Shown: positions 1 through 11,845, numbered from the stretch's first letter. The stretch is 64,000 nt of DNA from Allomyces arbusculus (GCA_027604705.1 JADHYV010000050.1:100878-164877), one strand, 5' to 3'. Notes: a model not told the origin generated them from the letters alone. A program made the numbers and translations.

Positions 1-2
1 TT

Positions 3-833
3 ACCGACGATGCACTCACCGATGAGCTACTTGTCCACCTGTCGACCTCGTCCCCACTTTTGGCTGCGCTCAAATTGGCGCACTGCACACTGACACGTTT
101 GGGCACAAATCTGATAACTACATTTTCTTCCTTGGAGTGGCTCGAGGTGACTCGGAGAGCGACCGTGTGGGGACACTTGATAGAGACGGCGACGGCTCCG
201 CGGCTTGCTGAGCTCGTCCTTCATGATGGCGAGGTAAAGACTCTCACTGTGTTGTGAAAGGTGAAAGAGGGTCACGTCGCTCGATGTAGTGCTTGAACGG
301 ATCGACTTCCCCTTTTTGATTGCTGCATTGACGCACCTGAAGGCCGAGCAGGGCAATGCTTCGCAGTTGGTCGCGCACGGCGCGTTCGCGCACCTCACGC
401 ACGTGGACTTGCCCAACGACACGTACGGGATCATGGTCCAGACGCTGCCCATGACGGTGCGCAGCGTCAAGGCAAATTTCATGCACCCACAGCTCAATGA
501 ATGTCTCTCGCGGATCCTGGGCCTAGAATTTGTCGACGTCGAGTATGTGGTGCCTCATACTCGTGGCCGCTCGTGCACACGAGGCCGCGGCCGGCGCCGC
601 TCGACCTGCTGCACCTCGAGTACCATGCGGGCAGCGCGCTGTGGCCGGCCCTCCTGGATATGGGCTGGTTCCGCAACTGGCCGGCGAAGGCGCTCCGGAT
701 GGACGTGATGATTGTAGGTCCCGACGCGAACCGGACGAGTTATTTGCTGTTCAGTACGGTCTGTTGGGTGTACGGAAACGATGTGAATCTCGCGCTCGTG
801 TACGGCAATGAGGTCGACGTGGAGGACCAATGA
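3..833 (+). pseudogene. F-box/LRR-like protein gene, 5' truncated by window edge, frame-broken
   Basis: The reading frame is open from base 3 and gives a leucine-rich pattern (LLVHLSTSSPLLAALKLAHC) like the LRR halves of the F-box proteins further right. It continues in a second frame from about 289 to 560 (AFAHLTHVDLPNDTYG) and in a third frame from about 570 to the stop at 831-833 (LDLLHLEYHAGSALWPALLD). A GTAAAG donor follows base 233 and a TAG acceptor ends at 289, but the phases do not match, so an intron alone does not restore the frame. The second switch near 560 has no intron of plausible length. It is most likely a decayed copy or one with indels. The start and any F-box lie left of the window. 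No specific partner can be named. Confidence 0.45.
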
Positions 834-1671
834 CCACTAAGCGCTCCGCACCGATATCATCTTCATGCCTGGCGCCGACGATTCGGCGCGGCCGATGCTC
901 ACGGCCGCGCTCGTCGAATTCACAATGCTCGTTGACGAGAGGATGTCTGGGAATGTGCGCTCGGCGGGCGCTGACACCGATCAGGTGGACGATATTTAGG
1001 TGGACGTAGATGAGCTTGCTTGAAGATCGACGACGAGGACGAGGAGGAGTACGATGCGGATAAGGACAGCAGGACGAGGAGTCAAGGAGGAGTGACCGTA
1101 ATTTGGCCCTCCAGCACGAGTGCAACGTGCTTTGTAGATACCGCGATAGTGATGGGGGCGGCAGGCTCCGTCGTCCATGATTCTTGATCGATTCAAATCC
1201 ACCTGGTTTTTCGTGTATGGCCTGCTCCGTCTGCTTCGAATTTTTTGCGATGCTCAATTGCTCATGTGTACGGAGAGCCATACCTTCTTGCTCGTGCGAC
1301 GACTGACTTGGTAGTACGCATTGTTTGAGTCACACTTACTCTCCTTCCAACACGTCCACGATACAAACATCACAGAACAACCAAGATGCACAGCGACCCA
1401 TGCCAAGGACTCAAGACTTCCTGAAATGGTCATGGATATTTTGCGGCCAAAAGAGCGCCTTGTCTCCTATTCGATGCCTTTACACGCTGCAATCTTCGGT
1501 CGCGACAGGCACCCTGCACTGCCGCTACATTTTCACCGCAACGACTCGGCCGATACTACGACTTGTGCACTTCGCTTTCAGCGTTACAAGAATGGAATTC
1601 GGCATTACCATCGACCTCTCGCGCGCAACCTCGCCAAACCGACTGCAAGATTGAATCTCGTGTTTTCGCCC
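834..1671. other. Intergenic stretch, no supported gene
   Basis: Only short overlapping reading frames occur here, none with a recognisable domain. It separates the F-box/LRR-like remnant from the signal-peptide start of the receptor gene and should hold that gene's promoter, but no convincing TATA box was seen. Confidence 0.4.
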
Positions 1672-4600
1672 ATGGTCTGGATTCTTTGCGTCCTGTATCT
1701 CGTCGCAGGCGGGCCAAGTTGCTCAATATGGAGGTCATTTGCAGCTTCCGGGGTGCAAGGAGCTCTTGCCATGGTCCGGGTGACATTGCCAGTGTGATCG
1801 GCGATTCATTGCGGTTCCCTGACAACCATTCGCGCACGTTTCGCTCGCACCGATACGAATTTTGCCAAATGCACCGATCTTGTTTCTAGACCGCACCGGC
1901 CGTCAATGTTGTAATGACCCCCCTTGCATCTACGTTCCACGACGCAAACTTTCTCGCCAACTTTTCGCAACTTCTTGATGCGTGGTCCAACCAGACTGGG
2001 ATTCGAGTCAACGTTTGGTGGCCCGATGCGGTACCGATCAATGGCTCTTTTTACCGATCTGTCGCCATTGTTGAACCCCTCCCTCACAACAGTTCCCCAG
2101 TACTCGTATACAACCGACGACATGAGGGTGTTTCTCACGGTTTTCGCGCAGCAAAAGAGCAATACTTGGGACCTGTTCGGGATGGATGGTATTTTTCCAG
2201 ACCTTCTGTTGTTGTGGAAGCGCTCGTGCACTTTACTTCGCGCAAACGTTCTCAGACACCCTCTTCGCAATCATAGTCGTATGGACGGCTGCATTTGCCG
2301 AACTTCTCTACCCCATGAATGAAATTGCCTCAGCCGCGGCAATCTCTCGTCATGACCCATCTGCGCTCGTTCCAGGCACAGTAAACGGATCTCTGTATGT
2401 TCTGCCTTGCCCCGTTTATTCGACAGGCTTTGCGATCCGAGCGTGGAGATCGGGAGCTCATAATGGCCGTTCGGCTTTGCTTTGCAGGTACGCCCTGCCC
2501 TTGTTTGCTGACGGTGGGGCGTTATTCTTTCGCTCCGACCTCTTGGCCAAGTATGGGTTTCAACGACCGCCGACGACGGTCCGATCGATTCTTCTCTACC
2601 CGCTTCTTACTGCACTCCCCCCGCTTCTTGCTGCACTCCACCCGCTTCTCCACCCCCTTCTCGCTGCTCACCGCCTGTCTCACACGCTCTTAGTGGGAGG
2701 AGATGGAGACGATGCTCACGACGATTCTGTACGTTTGACGCTTCTGCAGGTGCGGGCTGACACTTTGGCGCGAATGAACTTATCGCCCTCGTTTTTTTGC
2801 GATTCAGACCCGGCGAACGTGCGCTTAACCCCTCACTCACGGGTTTCGTGGCGCAACTGCGCTCGTACGAGGGCCTGACGTGCAACGTCGCCGAATGGCT
2901 CGCGGGCGCCAACCTGACTATGTTCCTTGACACGGCCTCGTCGCTCTCGCTGTCCACACCCGACGCTCAGGCGCAGGCAGCGGCGGTCCTGGACCGGTTC
3001 CGTCGTTGGACCACGCAAGGGCTTATGTCTGGGCTATTTTTTGGCGAAGTCGAGACGATCTGGGTATTCGGCTTACAAAACAACGCCGTGTTCATGCGCA
3101 TGTGGAGCAGCCAGACCAAGTGGTTGCGCGAAAACTTGCCGAACCTGTCATGGGGTGTCGCACCCATGCCGGGCGAGTCGGCCGACCTGGTGGGCGCGTC
3201 GACGCTCGGCGGCGGCATGATTGCTGTCAACCGATTCACAAACAATGTGACGCGTGCGATGCGCGTCGCCGAGTTCATGTCGAGCCCCGAGGTGCAACGG
3301 CTCTTGACGATAGGTCTTGGTTTGCGGCCAACGATTCCGACGCTGTTCGATGGTACGCCATTCATTTGACGGTGATGCCGACGGGTTGTACTTTTTGTTT
3401 CAACCGCTTCACTTGATTGCCCTGATCCCGATTTGCCATTCCAGACCCGGCAGTGAACCGCGTTTATGGCGCCGACATGCTCAAGTCAACAAGGGTGGCG
3501 GTCCTTTCTCATGATACTTTCGATGAGAAAGCCGCTCAATATACGTAGCGTAGTACACTCACCCTTTTCGCCCTCTAGATTACGAACCGACCTTCGAAGA
3601 ACGGCCAGTACTTTGCCGTCTCGAACATCATTTACACGGCCGTCAACCTGGTTATTGCCGGGTTCGCTGACGCGCACGCCGCAATCGCGTCCATGAACTC
3701 GGACATTGCCGACCTGCTCAGAATTGACCATTTCGGCCCACCGCAAGACGTCATGTGGAATAGCGCGCCCGCGATTGCGGTCATGGTTATTGTCCCGTCC
3801 CTCGTTTTGGCCACTGTTGTGCTGCTCGCATACATGATCTGGTCTCGCTCCTCATTGCGCGCGCGCCGAATTCCGATCAACACGCTCGTCGGCATTCTTT
3901 TCGGGTCGTTGATAGGATCGCTCACGCCGCTGGCGTATATTGGCCCGCCGACGCCGATGACTTGCCAGCTGCGCGTCACTTTGCTTGGCATGGGGTTTGT
4001 GGTCATGACGAGCTGCATGGCTGCACAAGATTTTCGCGTCTTCCTGATTGTCTCGAGCCCATTGCGCCGCGTCGCTTCGGACATCAACCGCATCTTGTGG
4101 CAGTCGCTCCTCGCCGTGTGGGTCCTCGAGGGCGCGCTGCTGGGTCTGTGGCTTGGGATCGACCCCATGATGCCCGTCGACGTGATTGTCAACCACGAGT
4201 GGCGGTTCACCGGGTGCGCGTCGAAGAACCGAACGTTTTCCGGCGGCATGTTTGTTGCGCAGTGCCTGTTGTGCGGTGCCCTGGTCGTCGCGTGCATCTG
4301 GCTCGCTGCGCGCAGCCGGCGCGTCTCGCCAAAGACGAGCAGGTCGGCCGAGGCCATGTCGACCGCGTCGTATTTGATCGCCCTTGGCGCAAGCGCAACG
4401 GTCCGTTGGGGGGGGGGGGGGGGGGGCCGGGGCGGGGCCGGGGGGGGGGCGGCGGCGGCGCCGCCCCCGGCGGGGCGCGGGGGGGGGGCGGGGGGGGGGG
4501 CGGCCCCGCGCCGCGCNNNNNNNNNNCGCTGGGGGCAGCCGGGGGGTTCTGCCAAACCCCTGCCGGTCGGCCGTGGCCATTTCGCCCGCGTGGTTTTTTT

Positions 4601-5467
4601 TCGCCCTTGGGGCAACCGCAACGGTCCGTTCCCCCCCCCCCCCCCCCCCTGGCACTTTTCGACTCCGACCGCTCACATAATTCCACTAGCTGATTGCACT
4701 TAGCGCCCTCGACCTCGGCCCCGTCCCGCACATGCTTACCTTGACGTCGGCCATCGTTCTGTGCGTTTTCAGTGTCCGGTGGGCGTATATCGTCGCGCAG
4801 CTGCGCGCGTCCCCAGCGTCGGACGGCTCTGGTTGGATGGGTAATACCGTCCACGCCCTCTCGACGGCGCTCAACGACGAGGCAAATGCAAGCAGTGAAC
4901 TGCTGTTCGGCGAGTCTGACGGAGGTGCGCGCGCCATGATCGAGACCAAGTCGCTCGCCGTGCGATTTGCGCACACGGAGCGTGCGCTCGCCATATCGCC
5001 GTGGATGCAAGGTGTCGGCGTCGCTCTTGGACTGGATTCGCAGATTTTGGTCGTGCGTTCGGTGTGCACAACCTGCCCTTGATTCTCTCCATTTTCGGAC
5101 TTGCTGACCCAGATCTTGTACCCCCCATCCGCAGAAACCGCACGGTCTCGTGTTCAGCCTGCGCCGCTTTGTATCGGTTTCGCCGTGCGACGCCGCGTCG
5201 CGCTCATTCACGGCCGTCTTTGGAGCGGGTATTCTCGAGTTTCATGCGCAGTCGGACGCTGATCTCGCAACATGGCACGCGCGCCTCGAGGACGCAGCCA
5301 CCGCTGCAGGCTTTACGTCGACCCATTCGACACTCGTCAAGCGCACTGGCACGCTCGTGCCGCCACCGCAACTTCTGCCCGGGTCGGCCAGGGTCGTGTC
5401 AACGCAGGTCATGTCCGCTGGCGGCTACGACGTGGTCACCGCACGCGGTACTGTGGTGGACTCGTGA
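1672..5467 (+). CDS. Class-C 7TM receptor with extracellular bacterial-type solute-binding domain
   Basis: This is probably a cell-surface receptor of the fungal SBP-7TM_3 type. The ATG at 1672 begins a hydrophobic signal sequence (MVWILCVLYLVAGG). Later exons give a periplasmic-binding-protein-like domain: GTVNGSLYVLPCPV near 2380, ADGGALFFRSDLLAKYGF near 2510, and an uninterrupted block at 2797-3369 with YEGLTCNVAEWLAG. The tail of this domain (RPSKNGQYFAVSNIIYTAVN) reads from about 3580 straight into membrane segments at 3750-4350. Sequence after the N gap carries another membrane segment near 4740-4790. A last exon from 5135 (KPHGLVFSLRR) resembles the end of a PH domain and stops at 5465-5467. 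Several introns are needed and not all junctions could be fixed. The 4380-4690 part is damaged by assembly. The ligand is unknown. Confidence 0.65.
4379..4690. other. Assembly gap (10 N) inside poly-G/poly-C, probable misassembly
   Basis: Ten Ns lie at 4517-4526 between long G- and C-homopolymer-rich stretches. The sequence CGCCCTTGGCGCAAGCGCAACGGTCCGTT at 4379-4408 recurs almost exactly at about 4601-4628, once followed by a G run and once by a C run. This looks like one locus represented twice around a homopolymer. It interrupts the receptor gene between membrane segments, so any translation through it is unreliable. Confidence 0.8.
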
Positions 5468-5497
5468 CGGGCAGCGCAGAGGAGACTGGATGACTTT

Positions 5498-6220
5498 GTG
5501 AATATGAAACGGTCGATTTGTGCAACCATTCTGCAAGCTTGTCAACATTCGTCAGCCGCTCCTGAACTGACTTGGAATATGTGGTCAGATGTGCTTCCGT
5601 TGTCACGATTTGCGAAACCACGAGCGTCGACTCTGATGGCGATACGCAGTTGTTCATGCCAGCCGACGCGTATCAAACGCTCTCGCCAATGCTTCGTGCC
5701 TTGTTCGGCTTGCCAGCCGGCCCACATCTTTTACGAGAATTGGTTTCTACAATCTTGAATGGTTGCACGTGGAGAAGAACCCAAGACTGGTCCAGTATTT
5801 GAACGTCATCGCGGAAGCGCCCGTTCTCAACTGCCCTTTGGTGTCGCTGAACCTTGATTGTGACAAATTCAAGAGAGACATCATGTTGCGTCCCTTGGTC
5901 GTCCATCAAGTCGCTCACTGCCTATTGCAGGACTGAAGGCCTCTGTACGCTCGCAGCCGCAACAGCGTGATGCAGCAATGCGAAGACATTTGGTGGCAGC
6001 TAAGAGGCAGCTACGGAGGTGGCGAATTGCCCTACAGAGCGCGACCGACAACCCGATCAAGACCTTGCTGAACTGCAAGTGGCAGAACCTGTGCCGCGCC
6101 GCTGGTGATGCTGTCTGGCTGGGTGATACCTTTCTCGCCTCATTTGTATCAGGTGGGGGTGAGCGAATGAGGCTATTGGTGCTCTTGTCGCAGTGCATCA
6201 ATAGGAAAGAGCAAGCGTGA
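5498..6220 (+). pseudogene. Decayed member of a local paralogous pair (copy A)
   Basis: Coding-like segments occur in changing frames. One is DSDGDTQLFMPADAYQTLSP near 5630-5690. A second is VSLNLDCDKFKRDIMLRPLV near 5850-5900. The last is an Arg/Leu-rich segment at 5978-6220 with RQLRRWRIALQSATDNPIKT. This last segment is clearly related to the one at about 8430-8510 (RQMRRWRVALQTATDHPVKV), so the two loci are diverged duplicates. No domain family was recognised. The frame changes without obvious introns suggest decay, although missed introns are possible. Confidence 0.4.
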
Positions 6221-6247
6221 TCTTTCGCCAGTGATTTTGTGGAGTTG

Positions 6248-6296
6248 ACGGTTGATGGTTGATGGTTGATGGCTGATGGTTATGGTTGATCATTGA
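6248..6296. repeat. GGTTGAT short tandem repeat
   Basis: About six imperfect copies of the 7-mer GGTTGAT (variants GGCTGAT and GGTTAT) lie between the two decayed paralogues. It is a simple microsatellite and not the fungal telomere unit TTAGGG. Confidence 0.8.
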
Positions 6297-6344
6297 TCGC
6301 GGAAGGCAGTTGTTTACTGTCCACAGTTTCCGTCAGTTTGAATC

Positions 6345-8537
6345 ATGTCTGTACTTTCTGATTTTGTTTCTTCCTTGCATCAGCAAGTAGGCGGCTGTGA
6401 CGCGTGCGATGTGGGAATCAGTCTGGAACTAGTCGAGACGGCCAGGCTCGCACAACCCTGGTCAAGAATGTTAACACCTGTCAGTTCAACTTCTCCGAGA
6501 ATGTCGCATTGCCGCCAAAGACGCAATATTTGACGATGCCCAGGGTGGCGCTGTGCTTTCAGGAAGGGCCGTTTACATTGGTCGCAAAGTGGCGCACATT
6601 GCAACTGGCTGCAGCTTTACGCACTCATGTGTTTGATGTGTTTGCGGTCCCTGGCCACAAGAAGTGAATGTAGCGCGCCCTCTTCTCGCGCAGTTTACCG
6701 ACACGCGTGCATCGTGCCCCAAAGTATCAGCAACCACTCCACCCACTCGGTCGCCATTTCCATCGTGTTCCCATCATGACTGGAGGAGACACCTCCACGT
6801 CTGGTCGTGGCGATGTGTGCCTGTCAAGTGTGCGCAAATCCCTCGACCAGGCACTCAACAATTCCGACGATGTGCACCTCTCTCGTGTCATTCTCGCGGA
6901 GCGCATCGAGGACGCATTCAGTTCAAATCGGCGACGATGGTCTAGTTTTCGCTGTGCATGGAGTACCGTGTCCATCGGGCGTGTCGCACGTACATGGAGC
7001 ACGGAGGGGTCGAGGAAGACTGGCAAGATCCTCAGTTCCTGCGCACGGTTCGTGACATATCGACGAGCAATGGTGCAGGACGCTGCAGGGCTCCATGGCG
7101 CTGATCTCTTCATGCCCGTTCTTTCTGGCTGTAGATCTTGACACCAATCACGGTCCCGGGCGGCAGTCACGTCGGCCTCCTCGTCACGCCAGGCGTGCAG
7201 GACATTGACTATCACAATGACAGTAACGACGCGATTGGTGTCGATACGATCATGCCCGAATACCTCGATCCTGTGCGTCGCTCTGGCGCGCGTACGAGTC
7301 GATCATGGGCGACGTGTTCACAATGTTGGCCACCAACATCGCGCAGCAGTTTGCCAAGACGCTTACAACACAGGGCAAGACCGCCGTCATCCAGTTCGAG
7401 TGGTTTGTCATGAAACCCCCGCCCAGCGCCGCAGAACGTAACGTGCGCCAGGCCATGGCAAATCAAGAACAAATCACCATCAAGCGCCGTGATCGGACCC
7501 GCTATTTCAACGCATGAGCAAGTGGGTGAGCCGTACTGCCAAGATGAAGAAATCGCTGCTCGAAAAGACCATTCGGAAGTACGCAAGGGCTCTCGTCGGC
7601 TATGATCATAATCTCGCACAAAACCACGAATATGCCGAACTGGTCGCGCTTCCACGTGCTGTGGACGCTCTGCAAGCGTCGTGTCCGCCCAAATCGGGGC
7701 CAGTTTGCGCGCACTAAGTCGTCGATAATTCAGCTGGTGGAAACACCATGCCGCCCTTGGCGTTGCCGCCGAGGAATCTGGCGCGCAGGTGCGCAAGCAT
7801 AGGAGGAGGATGTCGGACCACTCGACGGCAACGTCGTCAAAGGCCCTGCATCTGCTGAAGAATCTGCTACCGCTCGTTCTCCCTACGACGCTGATCTTGT
7901 CGTCGCTGCATCTTCGCCCGCTGCGACTGAGCTTCCACGCGAGGATCTGTCCGTGATCTGGCCGGACAACTACCCCAACCTCGTCGCGCAACAAGTCAAG
8001 TCGGTCCTCAAAACCATCATTGCCATGCTGCGCGCGCCTCCGCGGCAACCAACGACCCCACAGAACCTGCTCTGGCTGATCATCCACCTGATCCAGACCC
8101 AGCTCGACCGTGTGTGGCTGCACCAGGCGCACCTGCAACGCATATTCGAGACGGGCGACCATGACGTGGACCGTATCAAGCAGGCCATGGACATCGCGGA
8201 GCACTTTGCACGACCCCGGGGCTGGTCCTGTCCTACGCGAACCGGCGCCGGTACGTGCTTGTCGACCGGGACTTGGCCGAGCACGCGCGCGCTGCTGGCC
8301 GATACCGACGTGATGCCGCCGTATATGGTGGACGCGGTCGTGGGCCAGTTGGCCGAGTACGCGCCGGCCGATGAATGGCGGCGACGTTCATGACTCTGCG
8401 CGTATTGTGTTGTTGCCGATGGTGGCGCGGCAGATGCGGCGGTGGCGAGTCGCGCTGCAGACCGCGACCGATCACCCAGTCAAGGTCTTGCTGAACAGTG
8501 AGTGGCAGTGCATGACGTGGGACGCCGGGGCTAGTTG
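6345..8537 (+). pseudogene. Decayed member of a local paralogous pair (copy B)
   Basis: A series of coding-like blocks changes frame several times: SSVRKSLDQALNNSDDVHLS near 6835-6890, PITVPGGSHVGLLVTPGVQD at 7142-7200, MGDVFTMLATNIAQQFAKTL near 7305-7365, and a block at 7953-8210 (WPDNYPNLVAQQVKSVLKTI). Near 8220-8260 the best continuation is in another frame (LVLSYANRRRYVLVDRDLAE). The end, near 8430-8510, matches copy A (RQMRRWRVALQTATDHPVKV). The blocks look like one ancestral protein of roughly 600 residues, unrecognised in family. Multiple frame changes favour a pseudogene, but unpredicted introns cannot be excluded. Confidence 0.4.
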
Positions 8538-9397
8538 AGCGAGCTTACCAATGGTGAGCAGGTGCACATTCATCCTGTCAGTCACGCGCGGACGAGCAAT
8601 TGAGGTTCTCCCAAGAACGCCGTGTATATCGTGTCATGTGTCATTGTTTTGTCCCGTCGTACTGTGTCCATGTCAATTTCTCAATACACATCGCGTGGAC
8701 GGCGACGGCGTGGGAGCTGCGCTGAAGTATCAGCGCAACAAAAATGGGAGCGCGGCCATGCTCTGCTCACCCACGGGCCTGTATGGTCCGTGAAATCAGC
8801 AGCATGGCCGGCATCCACTCGACGCGATGCCATAAGCGATGACGAGGCGCGCCGTGCGAGCAAATCAAGTCATGACTGTTACAATGGAGCGTCAGCGCGA
8901 GCACACGAGTGAACGAGAATGGAACAGGCATCAACGTGAAAGCCCTGAGCGTAGTGTGCCACGCTCGTGTGATGTGCAGGCGGGGTAGCATGCGGTTTGT
9001 CACTGAGCGGCGGTGCCAGGCAAGTCATACGAACCATACGATAGAATGCAGGTGTAGGTGAAGCCGCTGGGCCTGGATCCGCCGACAAGTGCTGCTCTGA
9101 ATCTGCATCTATTCGATGGTCAAACCGAAACCAGAACCCCCCAAAAGGGGCTCAACGCGGGGCAGGAGTGCGGTGTCTCGTCGCACCGGACGAGAATGAA
9201 TAAAATGCCGATGGGCACGGAAAAGGTGGGGGTAATCAAGACGCAAACCAAAAAGGAACCAACGCCAAAAAAAAAAAAAAAAAAAAAAGCAAACTCACAA
9301 AAAGCGATACCGGCGCGATGATACCGCGCGCGGCCTAGAGAGGGGAGAGAGCGGGAAAAAGAGCGAAAACAAACGCAAGAACGACCCACGTGTCCGC
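8538..9397. other. Intergenic, contains a 20-base A tract
   Basis: No supported gene was seen. A run of about 20 A residues lies at 9270-9289, close to the 3' end of the leftward-read gene that stops at 9398. It appears in that gene's downstream region as poly-T. Confidence 0.4.
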
Positions 9398-11845
9398 TTA
9401 CGCGACCCAACTCTTCACCTTGACCACCCTCGGCGCCGGCGCCGGCACCGTCGCCTCTGCTGTCGTGGCACTCCGCGACGCACTCGCTGCCGATGCACCG
9501 TCACCATGCGACGCGCCGCGCTTACTGCGTCCGGCGGCCGCGGCGGCCGCGCCCGCGCGGCCGACCCACGACCCGACGAGCCCGCCGAGCGCACGAGGCG
9601 ATCGTGGCGCATGGTGCGGCGGTGCGGCGGTAGAACTGCCACCGGAAACTGCGCTGCTGGCGTCAGCGACCAGGAGCGATCGGCGGGACCCGCGCGGTGC
9701 CGCCGTGGAAGTAGGCGTCGTAGGTGCGTCAGAGGGTGGCGGAGAGTTGGCGGTCACGACGACGCGCGGGTGGGATGCGGTGGAGATGACCGATGCCGGG
9801 CGGTCGGGGACGGTCGAGCCGGTGGCCGAGGGGCGACGTAATGGTGGGGATGGTGGAGCCGTGCGCTTGGACTTGGTCGTGGCCGAGTCCTTGCCGGCCG
9901 CACGGCGTGCGGGCATGCGCGATGGCTGCTTCTGCTTCTGCTTCTGCTGCGGCAGGTACGTGAACCCCGAGTAGTTGGACCGCGTACTCGATGCGTTGCT
10001 GCGCAGGTCGTCGAATAGACTAAGTTCCGACGTCATGGACTCGGCATTGTCGTCGTTGTCGTTAATACCGGTTTCGGCGGCAGCGGCAAGTCTCGGCTTG
10101 CCTGTGCGCGGCGGGAACATCACGTCGCAGTCCATGGGCGGCGGCGCAGCGTGCGGCGGCGGCGGGGCCAAGATCACACTGCCGCGGTCCGACGCCGCGC
10201 CCTGGACCCGTGACGACAGCGTCGACGCGGCCCCCGACGGCCTTCGCGCGGCATACGCCGCGTCCGGGTCCAAGTCGACGAGCATTTCGGCGACCTCCTT
10301 CATCTCGACCCCCGCCGCGCGGCACAGTTCGAGCACGAGGTCCTTGCACTGCGTGACAATGGCTCCATCCTGGGCGGGCGGTGCGGGAGCGGCAAGCGCC
10401 TCCTCGCGCTGTTCCTGCAAGTCGAGGACGAGACCAAGACCGTGCCGCGACGCGGGAGGTGCCGATGAGACGGCCGAGCCGCTGGCGCCACCGCCGCCCG
10501 TGACGGATGCGGCGGTCATGGACGTGGTGCGCGACCGTGCGGCGAATCCGCCGAGAACGCCCAACAGGCCGAGCGACCGGCGCGCGGCGGTGGCGGTCGA
10601 GGCCGCGCTGACTATGGATTCGCCCGATCGGGTCACGGCGACGGGGGACCGGGACCGTGGCGGTGGGGTCGTGCTGACAACGCTGTCCTTGCGGCCAGAC
10701 GCCCGGCGGTCGGGTAAAACCGAGGCTGCGGCCGGAGCGGCGGCAGGGGTGCCAAGCAGGTGTACGTGGTACGCGAGCGACTTGAGCAGCGTCTGCAAGT
10801 GCCGCTGCGACGCCGCGGCCGGCGACGCGGTCGATGCCGATGCGGCGACCGACGCCGCGGTCGCGACGGGGAAAACCTGTGCGTCCGGGCCCGGGGACGT
10901 GGTCGACGCAATCCCCGAGTCGGTCGACTGAATCGACGACCTAGAACTGCTCGACGGCGCGAGCTTGACACGCGGAGCGTCGGCCGGGGCCACGACGAGA
11001 CTCGGCCTTGGCGACGCACGCAACCTTGCAGACGATGTGGTTGAAGTCACGACCGATGGCGCGCGAATCCGAGGTGCCGGTGGCGGGTCGTCGAGCATCG
11101 GATCGAGAGGTACCGGCGGGGCGCACGCGATCAATGCCTGCTGGGCGGCGCGGAGCATGCGTTCGGCGCGCACGCACATGCGGCCGAGGACGAGGCTGTG
11201 GTCAAAGACGGCGGGTTCGTCACCATCGGTGCAGCCGTCGTCTGGGGTGTGATCGGCGTCGGCGGCATCGCCATCGAGGTCGACCTCGGATTCGACAATG
11301 GGCGCAGTTGGTGCAGGTAACGCGATTTGGCGCTCGAGCTTGGCCACGTGGCTCTGCAGGAGCGCAATCGTGTCGGCCTGCTGGCGCACGGTCGCGGCCA
11401 GGTCCTCGTTGAGCGCTGTCAGCGTGCGGTGCGAGATGGACAGGTCCTCTTCGCGGCGCGCGGCCTTGGCCGTGGCGGCGGGCGTTGCGTGCCGTGAAGC
11501 GCCGGGCGTGGCAGCATCTTTGGCGGTCGCAACGGCGGCAGCGGGAAGCGTGACAGGTGCCGAGGTCGGGCGTGATGGCGGGGTGCGAGTGACACCGCGG
11601 GCCAACGGTGACGAGGCGGAAACAGTCTTCTGCGCTGATCCGGGCGCAGTCGGCGTCGTCGAGGCCAGCCGGGTTCGCGCGGGCGCTGCTGCCGCCGCTG
11701 TCCTTGCACGGGCCGGCAGGCTTGCCGTCGACGAGGATCGTGAGAGCGTGGCAGCAGCTGCCGGGGCAGCACGCGGGCGGCGCGATGTCGTGGAGCGCAC
11801 GGCAGGCGGTGCGGTGGCCGCGGCGGAGGCGGCGGCGGGTGGCAT
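9398..11845 (-). CDS. Large Ala/Ser/Pro-rich protein with short coiled coil, unknown function
   Basis: An uninterrupted frame of about 815 codons reads leftward from the ATG at 11845. Non-ATG extension upstream is possible. The N-terminal 160 residues are low-complexity Ala/Pro/Thr/Ser. They are followed by a conserved-looking heptad segment (SISHRTLTALNEDLAATVRQ, then QADTIALLQSHVAKLERQ) at roughly residues 155-195, predicted coiled coil. Further on is LGRMCVRAERMLRAAQQALIA, and near the middle an acidic, leucine-rich helical stretch around CKDLVLELCRAAGVEMKEVA. The rest is disordered and serine-rich. No enzyme motif was seen. It is divergent from the FOP-like basal-body gene 600 bases away, which may hint at co-regulation but does not prove a ciliary role. 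The extreme third-position GC creates long open shadows on the other strand. Confidence 0.75.
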   Translation of the reverse strand: MPPAAASAAATAPPAVRSTTSRRPRAAPAAAATLSRSSSTASLPARARTAAAAAPARTRLASTTPTAPGSAQKTVSASSPLARGVTRTPPSRPTSAPVTLPAAAVATAKDAATPGASRHATPAATAKAARREEDLSISHRTLTALNEDLAATVRQQADTIALLQSHVAKLERQIALPAPTAPIVESEVDLDGDAADADHTPDDGCTDGDEPAVFDHSLVLGRMCVRAERMLRAAQQALIACAPPVPLDPMLDDPPPAPRIRAPSVVTSTTSSARLRASPRPSLVVAPADAPRVKLAPSSSSRSSIQSTDSGIASTTSPGPDAQVFPVATAASVAASASTASPAAASQRHLQTLLKSLAYHVHLLGTPAAAPAAASVLPDRRASGRKDSVVSTTPPPRSRSPVAVTRSGESIVSAASTATAARRSLGLLGVLGGFAARSRTTSMTAASVTGGGGASGSAVSSAPPASRHGLGLVLDLQEQREEALAAPAPPAQDGAIVTQCKDLVLELCRAAGVEMKEVAEMLVDLDPDAAYAARRPSGAASTLSSRVQGAASDRGSVILAPPPPHAAPPPMDCDVMFPPRTGKPRLAAAAETGINDNDDNAESMTSELSLFDDLRSNASSTRSNYSGFTYLPQQKQKQKQPSRMPARRAAGKDSATTKSKRTAPPSPPLRRPSATGSTVPDRPASVISTASHPRVVVTANSPPPSDAPTTPTSTAAPRGSRRSLLVADASSAVSGGSSTAAPPHHAPRSPRALGGLVGSWVGRAGAAAAAAGRSKRGASHGDGASAASASRSATTAEATVPAPAPRVVKVKSWVA

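Noticed and set aside
4384-4703. Gly/Arg/Pro-rich frames around the N gap
   Set aside because: They are translations of homopolymer G/C and Ns at an assembly fault.
6248-6296. Telomere-like repeat
   Set aside because: The unit GGTTGAT is degenerate and short, flanked by decayed coding sequence on both sides.
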